Shown: piece by piece, positions 27,330-36,991 of the stretch
How the letters are laid out: each line of letters opens with the position of its first letter
How positions within the stretch are numbered: the stretch's first letter is position 1
Translations under genes and position numbers: made by a program
The notes under the pieces: generated by a model
The model's input: only the letters and a program-made list of their open reading frames with translations
Told to the model about the DNA's origin: nothing
The model's database searches: none
From: Gemmataceae bacterium
Lineage (GTDB): Bacteria; Planctomycetota; Planctomycetia; Gemmatales; Gemmataceae
NCBI GenBank assembly: GCA_019694755.1
Contig: JAIBBI010000005.1
Span: 29,802-93,801 of the forward strand
DNA length: 64,000 nt
Direction of reading: 5' to 3'

Positions 27330-29741
27330 ATGAACAGCCGATTCGTCTGCGTCCACGGGCACTTCTACCAGCCGCCCCGCGAGAACCCGTGGCTCGGTGC
27401 GGTGGAGTCGCAGCCGAGCGCGGCTCCGTTTCACGACTGGAACGCGCGGATCACCGCGGAGTGCTACGCGCCCAACGCCCGCTGCCGGATCCTCGACTCG
27501 GCCGGGCGCATCGCCCGCCTCGTCAACAACTACGACTCGATCAGTTTCAACGTCGGCCCGACGCTGCTCGGCTGGCTCGAGCGGCACGACCCCACGACCT
27601 ACTCGCGCATCCTCGAAGCCGACCGCCGGGGGATCGCCCGGTTCGGCGGCCACGGCCCGGCCATGGCCCAGGTGTACAACCACATCATCATGCCGCTGGC
27701 CAACGAGCGCGACAAGCGGACGCAGGTAGTCTGGGGCATCGCCGACTTCAAGCACCGGTTCGGCCGAGCGCCCGAAGGGATGTGGCTCGCGGAGACGGCC
27801 GCGGACAACAAATCGCTTCTCGCGCTGGCCGACGCCGGCATCAAGTTCACCGTGCTCTCGCCGCACCAGGCCGCACGAGTGAAGCCCGGCGCGTCCGACG
27901 TCTGGATCGACGTGCGCGGCGGGAAGATCGACCCGACGAAGCCGTACCAATGCCACCTGCCCGGCGGCAAATCGATCGCCGTCTTCTTCTACGACGGAGC
28001 AATCTCGCAAGCGATCGCCTTCGAGCGGCTGCTGCAATCCGGAGACAAGCTGGCCCGCAGGCTTCTCGGCGCGTTCCGCCCGCATCTCGACCGCGCCGGC
28101 CGGCAACTCGTCGCCGCGTCCACCGACGGTGAGACCTACGGGCATCACGTTGCATTCGGCGACATGGCCCTCGCTTACGCGCTTGACGCGATCCGCACGT
28201 CGGGCGAGGCCGAGCTGACCATCTTCGCCGAGTACCTCGAGAAGAACCCGCCGGTCGATACCGTCGAGATCATCGAGCCCAGCGCGTGGAGTTGCACGCA
28301 CGGCGTGGGCCGGTGGAACTCCGATTGCGGCTGCTCGACGGGCGGCGAGCCGGGCTGGCACCAGTCGTGGCGCGGGCCGCTACGGACCGCCTTCGACAAC
28401 CTCCGCGACCGGCTGGCCCCCGAGTTCGAAGCCGGCGCGGGCCAGTTCTTCGCGGACCCGTGGGCCGCCCGCGACGGGTACATCGCGCTGATCCTCGACC
28501 GCCGGCCGGAAGCGGTCTCGGCCTTCCTGGCCGAGCACGCGGGGCGGACGCTGCAGGCATCGGATCGCGTGGCCGCGCTGCGCTGGCTCGAGTTGCAGCA
28601 CCAGTGCCTGCTCATGTACACGAGTTGCGGCTGGTTCTTCGACGAGTTGAATCGGCTGGAGCCGACGCAAGTGATGGCGTATGCCGGGCGGGCCGCTCAC
28701 CTCGCGGAGCAACTCGGGGTCGCGGGCGTCGAAGACGCATTACGGGAGGACCTGGCCGCGGCGAAGAGTAACATCCCCGCCAGCGGCGACGGGCGGAAAA
28801 TCTACGACACCGCCGTCCGACCCCTGCGAATCGGCCTCGACCGCGTGGCCGGGCACACGGCCGTCGCCGCCCTGTTCGGGCCCGATCTCGAGAAAACGCT
28901 GACCTACTCTTACGAGGTCGACGTCGGCAAACTGCGCCACTTCCAGGCGGAGGGCCGGCCGACCCGAATGGTGTGCGGGCGGGTGCTCGTCCGCGATCGC
29001 GTCACGGAAGAGTCGGCCGAGTTCACTATTGCCGCGATCCATCTGGGTGAGTTGGACCTTCGCGGAGGAGTCCGTCCGGCGGGCGATGCCGACGACGACG
29101 CCCAGCGCGACTGGCGGCTCGAAGTCGCGTTCTCGTCTCAGGACTTCAGTACCGTGCTTAAGATCCTCGACGACGAATTCGCCGCGCGGAACTACTCTCT
29201 CAAGGCGGTCTTCCACGACGAGCGCGACCGCCTGCTCCGGCAGATCCTCGCGCCCGCGGCCGGGAAGATCGAAGAGCAGTTCCGCAAGGTGGTGAACGAG
29301 CACGAAGCGACGATGCTCCTGCTGCACCAATTGAACACCCGCGTGACGCCCGCCTACCGCATGGCCGAGGCGTTCATCGTCAATCAGGACCTCCGCCGCG
29401 CGCTCGAGCGAACCGATCCCGACCAGGACGCGATCCGCTCCCTGGCCGGCCGGGCGGCCCTGAGCGACGTGCCACTCGAATACCAAGAGCTGAACTACAC
29501 GGCGGCCCAGGCGGTCGCCCGGCAGATGGCCGACGTGCGGGCCCACCCGACCGACGTGACGCGGATCACCCGCACAGTGCGCCTGGTCGAACTCGTCGGC
29601 ACGCTCCGCCTCAAACCGGACCTTTGGCAGGCGCAGAACGACTGGCACGACCTGCGCCACGGCGAGTGGGTCGACCTGCCCGTACTCGCCAAAGCCGCGC
29701 TGACCGATCTCGGCCGGCGGCTGAACATGGTCGTCGACTGA
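27330..29741 (+). CDS. Glycoside hydrolase family 57 protein with DUF3536 C-terminal region
   Basis: An 803-residue protein. The N-terminal domain opens VCVHGHFYQPPRENPW (residues 5-20), the start of GH57 enzymes, with further family strands around FNVGPTLL (about 75) and GMWLAETAADN (about 150, containing the expected catalytic glutamate). The C-terminal half (about 320-800) corresponds to DUF3536, which usually accompanies this GH57 subgroup. It probably acts on alpha-linked glucans in the cytosol (no signal peptide). The neighbouring glycolytic apgM fits a glycogen-metabolism setting, but this is inferred. Confidence 0.92.
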   Translation: MNSRFVCVHGHFYQPPRENPWLGAVESQPSAAPFHDWNARITAECYAPNARCRILDSAGRIARLVNNYDSISFNVGPTLLGWLERHDPTTYSRILEADRRGIARFGGHGPAMAQVYNHIIMPLANERDKRTQVVWGIADFKHRFGRAPEGMWLAETAADNKSLLALADAGIKFTVLSPHQAARVKPGASDVWIDVRGGKIDPTKPYQCHLPGGKSIAVFFYDGAISQAIAFERLLQSGDKLARRLLGAFRPHLDRAGRQLVAASTDGETYGHHVAFGDMALAYALDAIRTSGEAELTIFAEYLEKNPPVDTVEIIEPSAWSCTHGVGRWNSDCGCSTGGEPGWHQSWRGPLRTAFDNLRDRLAPEFEAGAGQFFADPWAARDGYIALILDRRPEAVSAFLAEHAGRTLQASDRVAALRWLELQHQCLLMYTSCGWFFDELNRLEPTQVMAYAGRAAHLAEQLGVAGVEDALREDLAAAKSNIPASGDGRKIYDTAVRPLRIGLDRVAGHTAVAALFGPDLEKTLTYSYEVDVGKLRHFQAEGRPTRMVCGRVLVRDRVTEESAEFTIAAIHLGELDLRGGVRPAGDADDDAQRDWRLEVAFSSQDFSTVLKILDDEFAARNYSLKAVFHDERDRLLRQILAPAAGKIEEQFRKVVNEHEATMLLLHQLNTRVTPAYRMAEAFIVNQDLRRALERTDPDQDAIRSLAGRAALSDVPLEYQELNYTAAQAVARQMADVRAHPTDVTRITRTVRLVELVGTLRLKPDLWQAQNDWHDLRHGEWVDLPVLAKAALTDLGRRLNMVVD

Positions 29742-29775
29742 TTTGCCGGGCCCGCGACGGTCGATCATTGTCTTC

Positions 29776-30675
29776 ATGATCGAGCTGTTCGACGACGTCC
29801 GGGCGTTTACGCAGTACCTCACGGCCGAGCGCGGAATGGCGGCCAACACCGTCCTGGCCTACGCCCGTGACCTCGAGCGGTTTGCCGGCTGGGCTTCGGG
29901 CGGCGGCCTGCGCGACTTCCTGAAGCCCACGCTTCGCGAACTGGCCGGCTACGTCGGCTTTCTCCGCGACGAAGAACTCGCCCCGCCGAGCATCGCCCGA
30001 CACCTCGTCGCGCTCAAGATGTTCTACCGTTTCCTGCGGATGGAGGAGCGCGGCGACCCCACGGCCGTGGACCTGCTCGCCTCGCCCGCGCTCTGGGAGC
30101 GCGTGCCCAGCGTCCTGTCGCCGACCGCCGTCGAAAAGCTGCTCCGCGCCCCGATTCCGGCCGACCGGTTCTTCCTCCGCGACCGCGCCCTGCTCGAAAC
30201 GCTGTATGCTACTGGCGCGCGGGCCAGCGAGGTCGTGAACCTGAAAGCCGCCGACGTGCATCTGGAGGCCGGCTTCTGCAAGTGCGTCGGCAAGGGCTCG
30301 AAGCAGCGGATCGTGCCGCTCGGCGACATGGCCCGCTCGGCACTGGCCGCGTACCTCGGCGAGCAGCGCGGCGACCTCGTCGCCCATGGCGACCCCGGCG
30401 TCGTGTTCGTCAGCAAGGCAGGCCGGCGGCTGAGCCGCGAGATCATCTGGTCGCTGGTCCGCAAATACGCCCGCCGGGCCGGCCTCACCGGAAAGGTCAG
30501 CCCGCACACGCTCCGCCACAGCTTTGCGACCCATCTGCTGGCCGGCGGGGCCGACCTGCGGGCCGTGCAGGAGTTGCTGGGGCACTCGAGCATCCGCACC
30601 ACGCAGGTCTACACGCACGTCGATCATTCCCGGCTCAAAGCGGTCCACGCGAAGTTCCACCCGCGGGGCAAATAG
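29776..30675 (+). CDS. xerD: Tyrosine recombinase XerC/XerD family
   Basis: A 299-residue protein from the ATG at 29776 (an earlier TTG at 29743 is less likely). Residues 1-85 form the SAM-like core-binding domain (LTAERGMAANTVLAYARDL). The catalytic domain has Arg in TGARASEV, HTLRHSFATHLL (HxxR), GHSSIRTT and the nucleophile tyrosine in YTHV near 285. The length and spacing are those of chromosome-dimer-resolving XerC/D, without the insertion found in integron integrases. It is expected to act at dif with FtsK. No dif site was found in this window. Confidence 0.93.
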   Translation: MIELFDDVRAFTQYLTAERGMAANTVLAYARDLERFAGWASGGGLRDFLKPTLRELAGYVGFLRDEELAPPSIARHLVALKMFYRFLRMEERGDPTAVDLLASPALWERVPSVLSPTAVEKLLRAPIPADRFFLRDRALLETLYATGARASEVVNLKAADVHLEAGFCKCVGKGSKQRIVPLGDMARSALAAYLGEQRGDLVAHGDPGVVFVSKAGRRLSREIIWSLVRKYARRAGLTGKVSPHTLRHSFATHLLAGGADLRAVQELLGHSSIRTTQVYTHVDHSRLKAVHAKFHPRGK

Positions 30676-30716
30676 GGCTGTCGCCGGGCGGGCCTTTCGG
30701 CTACCATTCTGCGATC

Positions 30717-32672
30717 ATGGACGATTCCGCGCGAACGCCGACGGACCGGCGCGTGGCCCAACTGGAGTCCGCGCTCAGCCGGCGCGGCGAACAGCTCGAC
30801 GAGTTGTATGCCGCCCTCGCCGCCGTGCAGGCCTCGCACGCCTACCGCTTCGCGCAGCTCCTCAGCAAAGTCGGCAACAAACTTCTCCCGCTGCACTCGC
30901 GCCGCCGGCGGGCCGTGCGCACCGCGCTGCGGTCCGGAGTCCGCCTGCTGAAGCGCGTCACCGGTCGGAACGTCGCCCACATCGCCGAGGGCGGCGAAGG
31001 CACGCGGGTCGCGCTTGATCAGGCTCAATACGCCCGATGGATCCGGTCGCATGAACCGCCGGAGCTGCCCCGGGCATTCTCACGCCAGCCGATGATCTCG
31101 ATCGTCGTGCCCGTCTACAACCCCCCGGCTGAGTACCTCGAAGAACTCATCGCCTCGGTGCTGGCACAGTCCTACCCGCGCTGGGAGCTGTGCCTGGCCG
31201 ACGGCGCGAGCACCGCGGCCCACGTTCGCACGATCCTCGCCGGGCAGACCGACCCGCGCATCCGCAGCGTCACGCTGGCCGAGAACCGCGGCATCACCGG
31301 CAACACGAACGCCGCCCTCGAACTGGCGACCGGTGACTTCATCGCCTTCGCCGACCACGACGACACGCTCGCGCCCTTCGCCCTGGCCGCGCTCGTGAAC
31401 GCGATCAACGAACACCCCGATGCCGACTTCCTTTACAGCGACGAGGACAAACTCGACGCGGCCGGCCAGCGGGTCGACCCGTGCTTCAAGCCGGACTGGT
31501 CGCCCGACCTGCTCCGTACGCACAACTACGTCTGCCATCTCGTCTGCCTGAGGCGCTCGCTTGCGGACCGGCTCGGCGGCATCCGCCCGGGCTTCGACGG
31601 CGCGCAGGATTACGACCTCGTGCTGCGGGCCGGCGAACTGGCGACACGGGTCGTCCACATCCCCCACGTCCTGTACCACTGGCGGCTGCACGCCCAATCG
31701 ACGGCCCAGAACACGGCCAGCAAGCAGTACCTTGTCGCGGCCGGGCAGCGGGCGCTCGAAGAGCACCTCGTCCGGGCCGGCTGTGCCGCCCGCGTCGCCC
31801 CGGCCGAGAAGCCGGGCGAGTACCGCGTCCGCTACCTGCTGCCGCGTCAGCCGCTCGTCAGTGTGATCGTGCCAAACCGCGATCAGGTGCAGACGCTGGG
31901 CCGATGCCTCGAGTCGCTGTTCGCGTCGAGCTACGCCAACCTCGAGATCCTGGTGGCCGAGAACGGCAGCGCGGAGGCCGACACGTTTGCGTACTACCGC
32001 GACGTCGAGCGCGGCCACGGCGTGCGGGTGCTGCGGTGGGATCGGCCGTTCAACTATGCCGCGATCAACAACTGGGCGGCAGCCCACGCCCGCGGCGAGG
32101 TGCTGCTCTTTCTGAACAACGACGTTGAGACGACCGACCCGGACTGGGTCGAGGCGATGGTGATGCACGCGATGCGGCCCGAGATCGGCGCGGTCGGCGC
32201 GAAGCTGCTGTATGCCGACGGCACGATCCAGCACGCCGGCGTGGTGCTCGGAATGGGCGGGGCGGCCGGGCACGTGCACCTGTGCTTTGCCGGCCACGAC
32301 GAGGGCTATCTGGGTCGATTGCAGCGCGTGCAGGAAGTCGCGGCCGTCACCGGCGCGTGCCTGATGACCCGGGCCGAGGTGTTTCGGACGGCCGGCGGCT
32401 TCGACGAGCGGTTCGTGCTGGCTTACAACGATGTGGACTACGGACTGACCGTGCGCGAACTCGGCTACCGCGTGCTCTGGACCCCCGAGGCGGAGTTGTA
32501 CCACCTCGAATCGAAGACCCGCGGCTACGAAGACGACCCGGCGAAGCAGGCCCGCTTCCGCCGGGAGTTCGACCTTTTCCGAAGGAAGTGGGAGCGGGCG
32601 CTCACGGCCGGCGACCCTTATTACAACCGCAACCTCCGCCTGGACCGGGCGGACGCGGCACTGCGGGCGTAG
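30717..32672 (+). CDS. Two-domain family 2 glycosyltransferase
   Basis: A 651-residue protein. Residues 1-110 are helical and basic with a likely coiled coil (VAQLESALSRRGEQLDEL). The first GT2 domain (about 122-340) opens MISIVVPVYNPP and has FADHDDT for metal binding. The second (about 378-640) opens LVSVIVPNRDQ and has LFLNNDVET. Double-GT2 proteins of this layout are typical of rhamnan, O-antigen or surface-polysaccharide synthesis. It has no membrane segment and sits between xerD and lgt on one strand (41-bp and 24-bp gaps), possibly a shared transcript. The sugars are not predictable. Confidence 0.92.
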   Translation: MDDSARTPTDRRVAQLESALSRRGEQLDELYAALAAVQASHAYRFAQLLSKVGNKLLPLHSRRRRAVRTALRSGVRLLKRVTGRNVAHIAEGGEGTRVALDQAQYARWIRSHEPPELPRAFSRQPMISIVVPVYNPPAEYLEELIASVLAQSYPRWELCLADGASTAAHVRTILAGQTDPRIRSVTLAENRGITGNTNAALELATGDFIAFADHDDTLAPFALAALVNAINEHPDADFLYSDEDKLDAAGQRVDPCFKPDWSPDLLRTHNYVCHLVCLRRSLADRLGGIRPGFDGAQDYDLVLRAGELATRVVHIPHVLYHWRLHAQSTAQNTASKQYLVAAGQRALEEHLVRAGCAARVAPAEKPGEYRVRYLLPRQPLVSVIVPNRDQVQTLGRCLESLFASSYANLEILVAENGSAEADTFAYYRDVERGHGVRVLRWDRPFNYAAINNWAAAHARGEVLLFLNNDVETTDPDWVEAMVMHAMRPEIGAVGAKLLYADGTIQHAGVVLGMGGAAGHVHLCFAGHDEGYLGRLQRVQEVAAVTGACLMTRAEVFRTAGGFDERFVLAYNDVDYGLTVRELGYRVLWTPEAELYHLESKTRGYEDDPAKQARFRREFDLFRRKWERALTAGDPYYNRNLRLDRADAALRA

Positions 32673-32696
32673 CCCCGCCCGCACCGGAGACGATTC

Positions 32697-33782
32697 ATGG
32701 GCCAGGTCCTGTTCTGGATTCCGATCCACACGGCATGGACGCCGAACGGCGTACCCGTGTACGGCTTCGGCGTCATGCTCTTCCTGGCGTTCGTGATCGG
32801 CTCGGCCCTCGCCGCCCGACGGGGGCGACTCGTCAACATCCCCGGCGACCGGCTGCAGGACCTCATCCTCTGGATCTTCATCGGCGGTCTGTTCGGCGGC
32901 CGACTGTTGTACGTCTGGCAGGCCGGCGTGCCGTGGTCCGCATTCTTCGAGATCTGGAACGGCGGCATCGTCTTCTACGGAGGGGCCATCGGCGGCACCG
33001 TCGCCGGCCTGCTCGCTTACCGGCGCATGCTCCGGCCGTTCGGCGTCACCGCCTGGCAGGTGGCCGACGCGCTCGCCCCGGCCATTGCGATGGGCCTGTG
33101 CCTCGGTCGGCTCGGCTGCTTCCTCAACGGCTGCTGCTACGGCCACGTCGCGGCCCCGGGCTACCCCGACGTGCATTTCCCCGCCATGACCGCCCCGGCC
33201 CGCGACCGCCTTGTCGTGAAGTATGCCGAGCAGACGCTCGCGGGCTTCAGCATGGACGATGCCGCGAAAGACGACCGCACTGTCGGGGTCGTGGAGGCGG
33301 GCAGCCCGGCCGAGGCCGCGGGCCTGAAGCGCGGCGACGTGATCAGCAAGGTCGGCGACACCGCCGTAAAGAGCTTCGCCGAGATCGAGAACGCCATGGC
33401 GGGCGATTGGCCCCGCGGGCAGACCCGGCTCACGCTCGGCGTCACCCGCGGCAAGGAGGAGCTGACGCTGCCGCCGTTCACGCCCCGGCTCATGGGCCTG
33501 TACCCGACGCAGATCTACGAGTCGATCACCGCGGCTTTGCTGATCCTCGCGCTGATCGCGACCTGGCCCGTGCGGAAGTACGACGGACAGATCATGGTGC
33601 TGTTGATGCTCGGCTACGCGGTGCATCGCTTCGTCAACGAGTCGCTGCGCGACGACACGCCTGTTTACGGGCCGTTCACGCTGTCGCAGTGGATCAGCGT
33701 CGGGATTTTCTCGGCCGGGCTGGCGCTGGCGGCCGTGCGGCGGGGCGGCGGGCGCGACCCGGTGGCCGTCGCCCGGACCTGA
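32697..33782 (+). CDS. lgt: Prolipoprotein diacylglyceryl transferase with inserted PDZ domain
   Basis: A 361-residue membrane enzyme, about 70 residues longer than typical Lgt. The first membrane segments contain YGFGVMLFLAF and GGIVFYGGAIGG, and the core signature lies in GLCLGRLGCFLNGCCYG (about 142-158), which includes the essential arginine region. Between the last-but-one membrane elements (about 185-262) there is a PDZ domain (VVEAGSPAEAAGLKRGDVISK), after which the Lgt fold resumes with LYPTQIYES and ends in two helices. It transfers diacylglycerol from phosphatidylglycerol to the lipobox cysteine of prolipoproteins. The inserted PDZ could recruit substrates or partners. Confidence 0.94.
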   Translation: MGQVLFWIPIHTAWTPNGVPVYGFGVMLFLAFVIGSALAARRGRLVNIPGDRLQDLILWIFIGGLFGGRLLYVWQAGVPWSAFFEIWNGGIVFYGGAIGGTVAGLLAYRRMLRPFGVTAWQVADALAPAIAMGLCLGRLGCFLNGCCYGHVAAPGYPDVHFPAMTAPARDRLVVKYAEQTLAGFSMDDAAKDDRTVGVVEAGSPAEAAGLKRGDVISKVGDTAVKSFAEIENAMAGDWPRGQTRLTLGVTRGKEELTLPPFTPRLMGLYPTQIYESITAALLILALIATWPVRKYDGQIMVLLMLGYAVHRFVNESLRDDTPVYGPFTLSQWISVGIFSAGLALAAVRRGGGRDPVAVART

Positions 33783-33854
33783 CCCGGCCCGTTTCCGTGG
33801 CGTCGGCCGGGATTGCGCGGTACGCTACAGACACGAGAAGCCGGGGGAATGGCA

Positions 33855-34238
33855 ATGCAGACGAGCGTGCTGGCCAAATTGTTCGGGGTCGACCGGGTCT
33901 GGCACGGGCCGTGTACCATCGTGGTCGACGCCGACGTGACGATTCAGGTCAGCGGGACCGACGCCATCATGAATGCCGGGGCGAAGATGTACGCGCCCCG
34001 GCTGATTAGCGGCCGGGTCGCGGCCGACAACGTCGCTTATCTGCCGGATGACGGGACTTTGACGGTTGTGCAGTGGGTGCGGATTCGACAGGCGGCCGGG
34101 CAGGACCAGTTTCAGCAAACTGTCCTGGTCATCGATTCCGAACATATCGCAGCGGTTGAATTCACGGAGGGTACGAACTTCGCGGCGTTGGGCCTGCCCG
34201 ACCCGCCGGTCCCGACCCCCGGGCCCGGGAAGAAATAA
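33855..34238 (+). CDS. Small hypothetical protein
   Basis: About 127 residues from the ATG at 33855, preceded at 7 bases by GGGGG; in-frame starts at 33849 or 33813 are possible. It has a beta-rich core (CTIVVDADVTIQVSG, NVAYLPDDGTLTVVQWVRI) and a proline-rich tail (PDPPVPTPGPGKK). No signal peptide or named domain. It is 72 bp downstream of lgt on the same strand and 78 bp upstream of the BON-domain gene. Confidence 0.65.
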   Translation: MQTSVLAKLFGVDRVWHGPCTIVVDADVTIQVSGTDAIMNAGAKMYAPRLISGRVAADNVAYLPDDGTLTVVQWVRIRQAAGQDQFQQTVLVIDSEHIAAVEFTEGTNFAALGLPDPPVPTPGPGKK

Positions 34239-34316
34239 CCCTTCCTTTCTCATCACCCGCGCGAAATAATGAGCCGCAGGTGGCGGTGACCCGGAATCTG
34301 CCAGGAGACGGATACC

Positions 34317-35342
34317 ATGCGACTCGCACTCTCGGCCTGGCTGGTGTTGGCAGTCTCCGCGTTCGGTCAGGGTGGCGGCGGTGGGGGTAGCGGCGGGGGC
34401 GGATCGTCGGGGGGTATTGGTGGCGGCACTTCCGCGGGCGGGGGAACCTCGGCGGCTGCCAATCCCGCAGCTTCCGGAATATCCACTAATAGCCTGCTTG
34501 GCGGGTTCAACAACATCGGGCGGAACACCTCCATTTCGACCAGTAACCCCTTCTCCAGCTACTACGCCAACCCGTACGCTGCCGGCCTGATTGCCACGGG
34601 CAGCTCCACATACACGAACCGGAATTCCGGCGGCGGCTCGGCCGCGGCGTTCGGCTCGCCGGTCTTCAACACCACGACATCCGGCGGTCTCGGCGGCGGC
34701 GGATCAACCGGCTCCAGCAACCGCTCCAGCTTCGGCGCGGGCGGCGGGACCGGAAGCGGCATGTCCGGCCTCAGCAACACGTCGTCGCGCACGACGGGCG
34801 GCTCCGGCCTCGGCTCCAGTTCCGGCCTGAGCTTCGGCTCCTCCGGCCTGACCGGCGGCCAGAGCGGTTTCGCCGGCGGGCAGGGCGGGCTGGCCAACTC
34901 AGGCCGTGGAGGTGGAACGACCGGAATGACAAATACCGGTCGTGGCGGCACGGCAACCACCGGCTTCGGCGGCGGCACCGGCGCCCTCGGCGGCGGCTTG
35001 GGCGGTGGCAATCTCGGCAACACTGGCATGATGTCTGGGGCAGGCTCTGCTGCGGCCAACGGTCTGAAGGCCGGCGTGCTCTACTCCACCACACTTCGCT
35101 TCAACGTCACTCCGCCGACTTTGCAACAGATGCAGGCGCACGTCACCGATGTGCTGTCTAAATCCACGGCCATCTCGGTGCCGGGCAACCTGAATGTCAA
35201 TGTCGAGGCCGGCGGCCTGGTCACGCTCCGCGGCTTCGTCGCCAGCGCAGAGGAAGCCCGGCTCGCGGAGAACATGCTCCGCCTGTCGCCGGGCGTCCGT
35301 GATGTCCGCAATGAGCTGCAAGTCCGCGAAGCGAATCCCTGA
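34317..35342 (+). CDS. Secreted glycine/serine-rich protein with C-terminal BON domain
   Basis: A 341-residue protein with a signal peptide (about 1-18, ending AFG-Q), started at the ATG behind CCAGGAG. Residues 19-245 are extremely rich in Gly, Ser, Thr and Asn with no conserved spacing, presumably disordered. The last 90 residues form a BON domain (LSKSTAISVPGNLNVNVEAG ending VRDVRNELQV), a fold thought to bind phospholipid or help proteins sit at the outer membrane. It is probably an envelope-associated protein. The low-complexity DNA makes the exact repeat count unreliable. Confidence 0.85.
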   Translation: MRLALSAWLVLAVSAFGQGGGGGGSGGGGSSGGIGGGTSAGGGTSAAANPAASGISTNSLLGGFNNIGRNTSISTSNPFSSYYANPYAAGLIATGSSTYTNRNSGGGSAAAFGSPVFNTTTSGGLGGGGSTGSSNRSSFGAGGGTGSGMSGLSNTSSRTTGGSGLGSSSGLSFGSSGLTGGQSGFAGGQGGLANSGRGGGTTGMTNTGRGGTATTGFGGGTGALGGGLGGGNLGNTGMMSGAGSAAANGLKAGVLYSTTLRFNVTPPTLQQMQAHVTDVLSKSTAISVPGNLNVNVEAGGLVTLRGFVASAEEARLAENMLRLSPGVRDVRNELQVREANP

Positions 35343-35350
35343 TTCGCAGG

Positions 35351-35878
35351 CTACTTCTTCTTCCCGCGCTTCGTCGCCTTTTCCATCTTCTCCGCGAGCG
35401 CGATCTCCGCGGCGAGCGAGTCCGACGCCTTGCGCTTCGTGTTCTTCGGGTTCAGGCAGAAAAGGTCCCAGTCTTCGCCCTTGTACCTCCACTGCCGGAC
35501 GTACCAGCGGTGGTGCTCGTCGTAATCGAGCGGGAACAGGGCACACACCGACGGTTTGTACTGGTACGATTCGCCGTCTTCCGCGCCCAATGAGTGCAGG
35601 ACGCAGCCCTCGTTAAAGAACACGCACCAGCCGTCGACCACGCGGAGCATCTTGTGCCCCGCCTTGACCCGGTTACTGAGGAACCCGGCTTTCTCGACCA
35701 ACTTGCGGGCTGCCGGAAGCAGACGGTCGACAATCCGCGGCATCAGCTTCTTGATCGTCTTGGCCTCGGCGGGCGTGACGGGCGGCCGGCCGTTCCGGCA
35801 GCATATGCCGTCGCACCCCCGCCCGAAGCTGCAATCAAACGTGGCTGTCTCGAGATTCAACACCGGCAGACTGTGCAT
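35351..35878 (-). CDS. Cysteine-cluster protein, DUF3109/YkgJ-like
   Basis: A 175-residue protein from the ATG at 35878 (GAGGA 6 bases upstream); the in-frame ATG at 35896 would overlap the preceding gene and lacks a ribosome site. The N-terminus carries TFDCSFGRGCDGICCRNG (four cysteines, about 11-24), and further cysteines occur in GWCVFFNEGCVLH, SVCALFPLD and LFCLNP. The pattern matches DUF3109/YkgJ-type families that bind zinc or an Fe-S cluster. It ends in a lysine-rich tail (KMEKATKRGKKK). It is the fourth gene of the kamA cluster, 8 bp after ATP-grasp gene A. Confidence 0.83.
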   Translation of the reverse strand: MHSLPVLNLETATFDCSFGRGCDGICCRNGRPPVTPAEAKTIKKLMPRIVDRLLPAARKLVEKAGFLSNRVKAGHKMLRVVDGWCVFFNEGCVLHSLGAEDGESYQYKPSVCALFPLDYDEHHRWYVRQWRYKGEDWDLFCLNPKNTKRKASDSLAAEIALAEKMEKATKRGKKK

Positions 35879-35886
35879 TGTCGTCC

Positions 35887-36921
35887 TCACGTCCATGCGG
35901 CCACGTCGATCGGCGGCGGCGGTTCCAGTTTGATCGCTCCCCGTACCAGCGCGTTGACCACCATCTGGTTGGCCACCTCCTGGTGGGTCAGCTCGGCATT
36001 GGTGAAGCAGTCGGCCAGCCCGCCGATCGGGCTGAAATCCGGATTCGGGTTCACTTCCAGAATGTACGGCTGGCCGTCCGGCGCGACGCGGAAGTCGACC
36101 CGCGCGAGGTCCCGGCAACCGAGCAGGCGGAACGCTTTCGCGGCCAACTCGTGCAGTCGTTCCTCGACGCCCGGCGGAAACTCCGGCTCGTAGTTGAGTG
36201 GCGTGTTCTCGAAGTCGTACGAACCCGGCTTCCACTTCGCGTCGTAGGTCAGGATCGCCCAGCCGTCGCGCTTGTCGCAGACGTACTCGAACGGCGGCAG
36301 CGGCGTCAGCTCCGGAGTCTCGCAGACGGCGACGTTGATCTCCCGACCGACAACGTATTGCTCCGCGAGCACCGGCAGGCCGAACTCGGCGATCACCGCG
36401 GCGACCTGTTTTTCGTACTCGTCCGGCGACGTGACCACGCTCTTCTGCGAGATGCCCACGCTGGCGTCCTGATACGCCGGCTTGACGATCACGGGCCAGG
36501 GGCCGGGCCAGGGCGGCGGCGTCTCCGATTCGATGACGAGGAACTCCGGCGTCGGCACGCCCGACCCGCGGAGGATGCGCTTGGCTAGCGGCTTATCCCG
36601 GCAGATGACCAGTGACTGAAACGCACAGCCGGTGTACGGCACGCCGAGCCACTCGAGAATCCCCGCGGCAAACGCCTCGGTGAGGCTCAGCGCGGGCACG
36701 CCCTCGAACAGATTGAAAACGACATCGGGCTTCCAGTCGCGCACCCCGGCGATGAGTTGGCCGGGATCGATGTTCACGCCGAGCTTGTGCGTGGTGTGCC
36801 CGCCGGCGATGAGCCATTTCTCGACTTCGCTCGCGGTGTAGATGACCTCGTGCTCCGAATCGCAATCGGGATGATCGTTCGGCAGCGTCGGCTCGTTGTA
36901 AAGAATCAAAACGCGCGGCAT
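35887..36921 (-). CDS. ATP-grasp ligase A (D-alanine-D-alanine ligase-like)
   Basis: About 344 residues from the ATG at 36921; a GTG 24 bases upstream is possible. The N-terminal Rossmann-like part includes VVFNLFEGVPALSLTEA (about 66-82); the ATP-grasp core has PVIVKPAYQDASVGIS (about 145-160) and, near the end, ARVDFRVAPDGQPYILEVNPNPDF with the metal-binding Glu and Asn. This is the Ddl fold, but the sequence is far from housekeeping Ddl. Side by side with a second paralogue and kamA, it probably joins an amino acid (perhaps beta-lysine) to another acid; this is inference. Confidence 0.9.
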   Translation of the reverse strand: MPRVLILYNEPTLPNDHPDCDSEHEVIYTASEVEKWLIAGGHTTHKLGVNIDPGQLIAGVRDWKPDVVFNLFEGVPALSLTEAFAAGILEWLGVPYTGCAFQSLVICRDKPLAKRILRGSGVPTPEFLVIESETPPPWPGPWPVIVKPAYQDASVGISQKSVVTSPDEYEKQVAAVIAEFGLPVLAEQYVVGREINVAVCETPELTPLPPFEYVCDKRDGWAILTYDAKWKPGSYDFENTPLNYEPEFPPGVEERLHELAAKAFRLLGCRDLARVDFRVAPDGQPYILEVNPNPDFSPIGGLADCFTNAELTHQEVANQMVVNALVRGAIKLEPPPPIDVAAWT

Positions 36922-36991
36922 GGGATGTGTTATAAGGTGCAACACCCGGAACGCGCAGGGGCGTGGTGCCGGGGAATGCGACTGATCGGGT

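Noticed and set aside
29776..30675. Tyrosine recombinase considered as the missing integron integrase
   Set aside because: Spacing between catalytic motifs and total length fit XerC/D; the extra helix region of IntI is absent, and it lies 24 kb from the array.
31080..33626. 848-codon frame antisense to the two-domain GT2 and lgt
   Set aside because: Same mirror effect; it spans two confident genes and has no recognisable motif.
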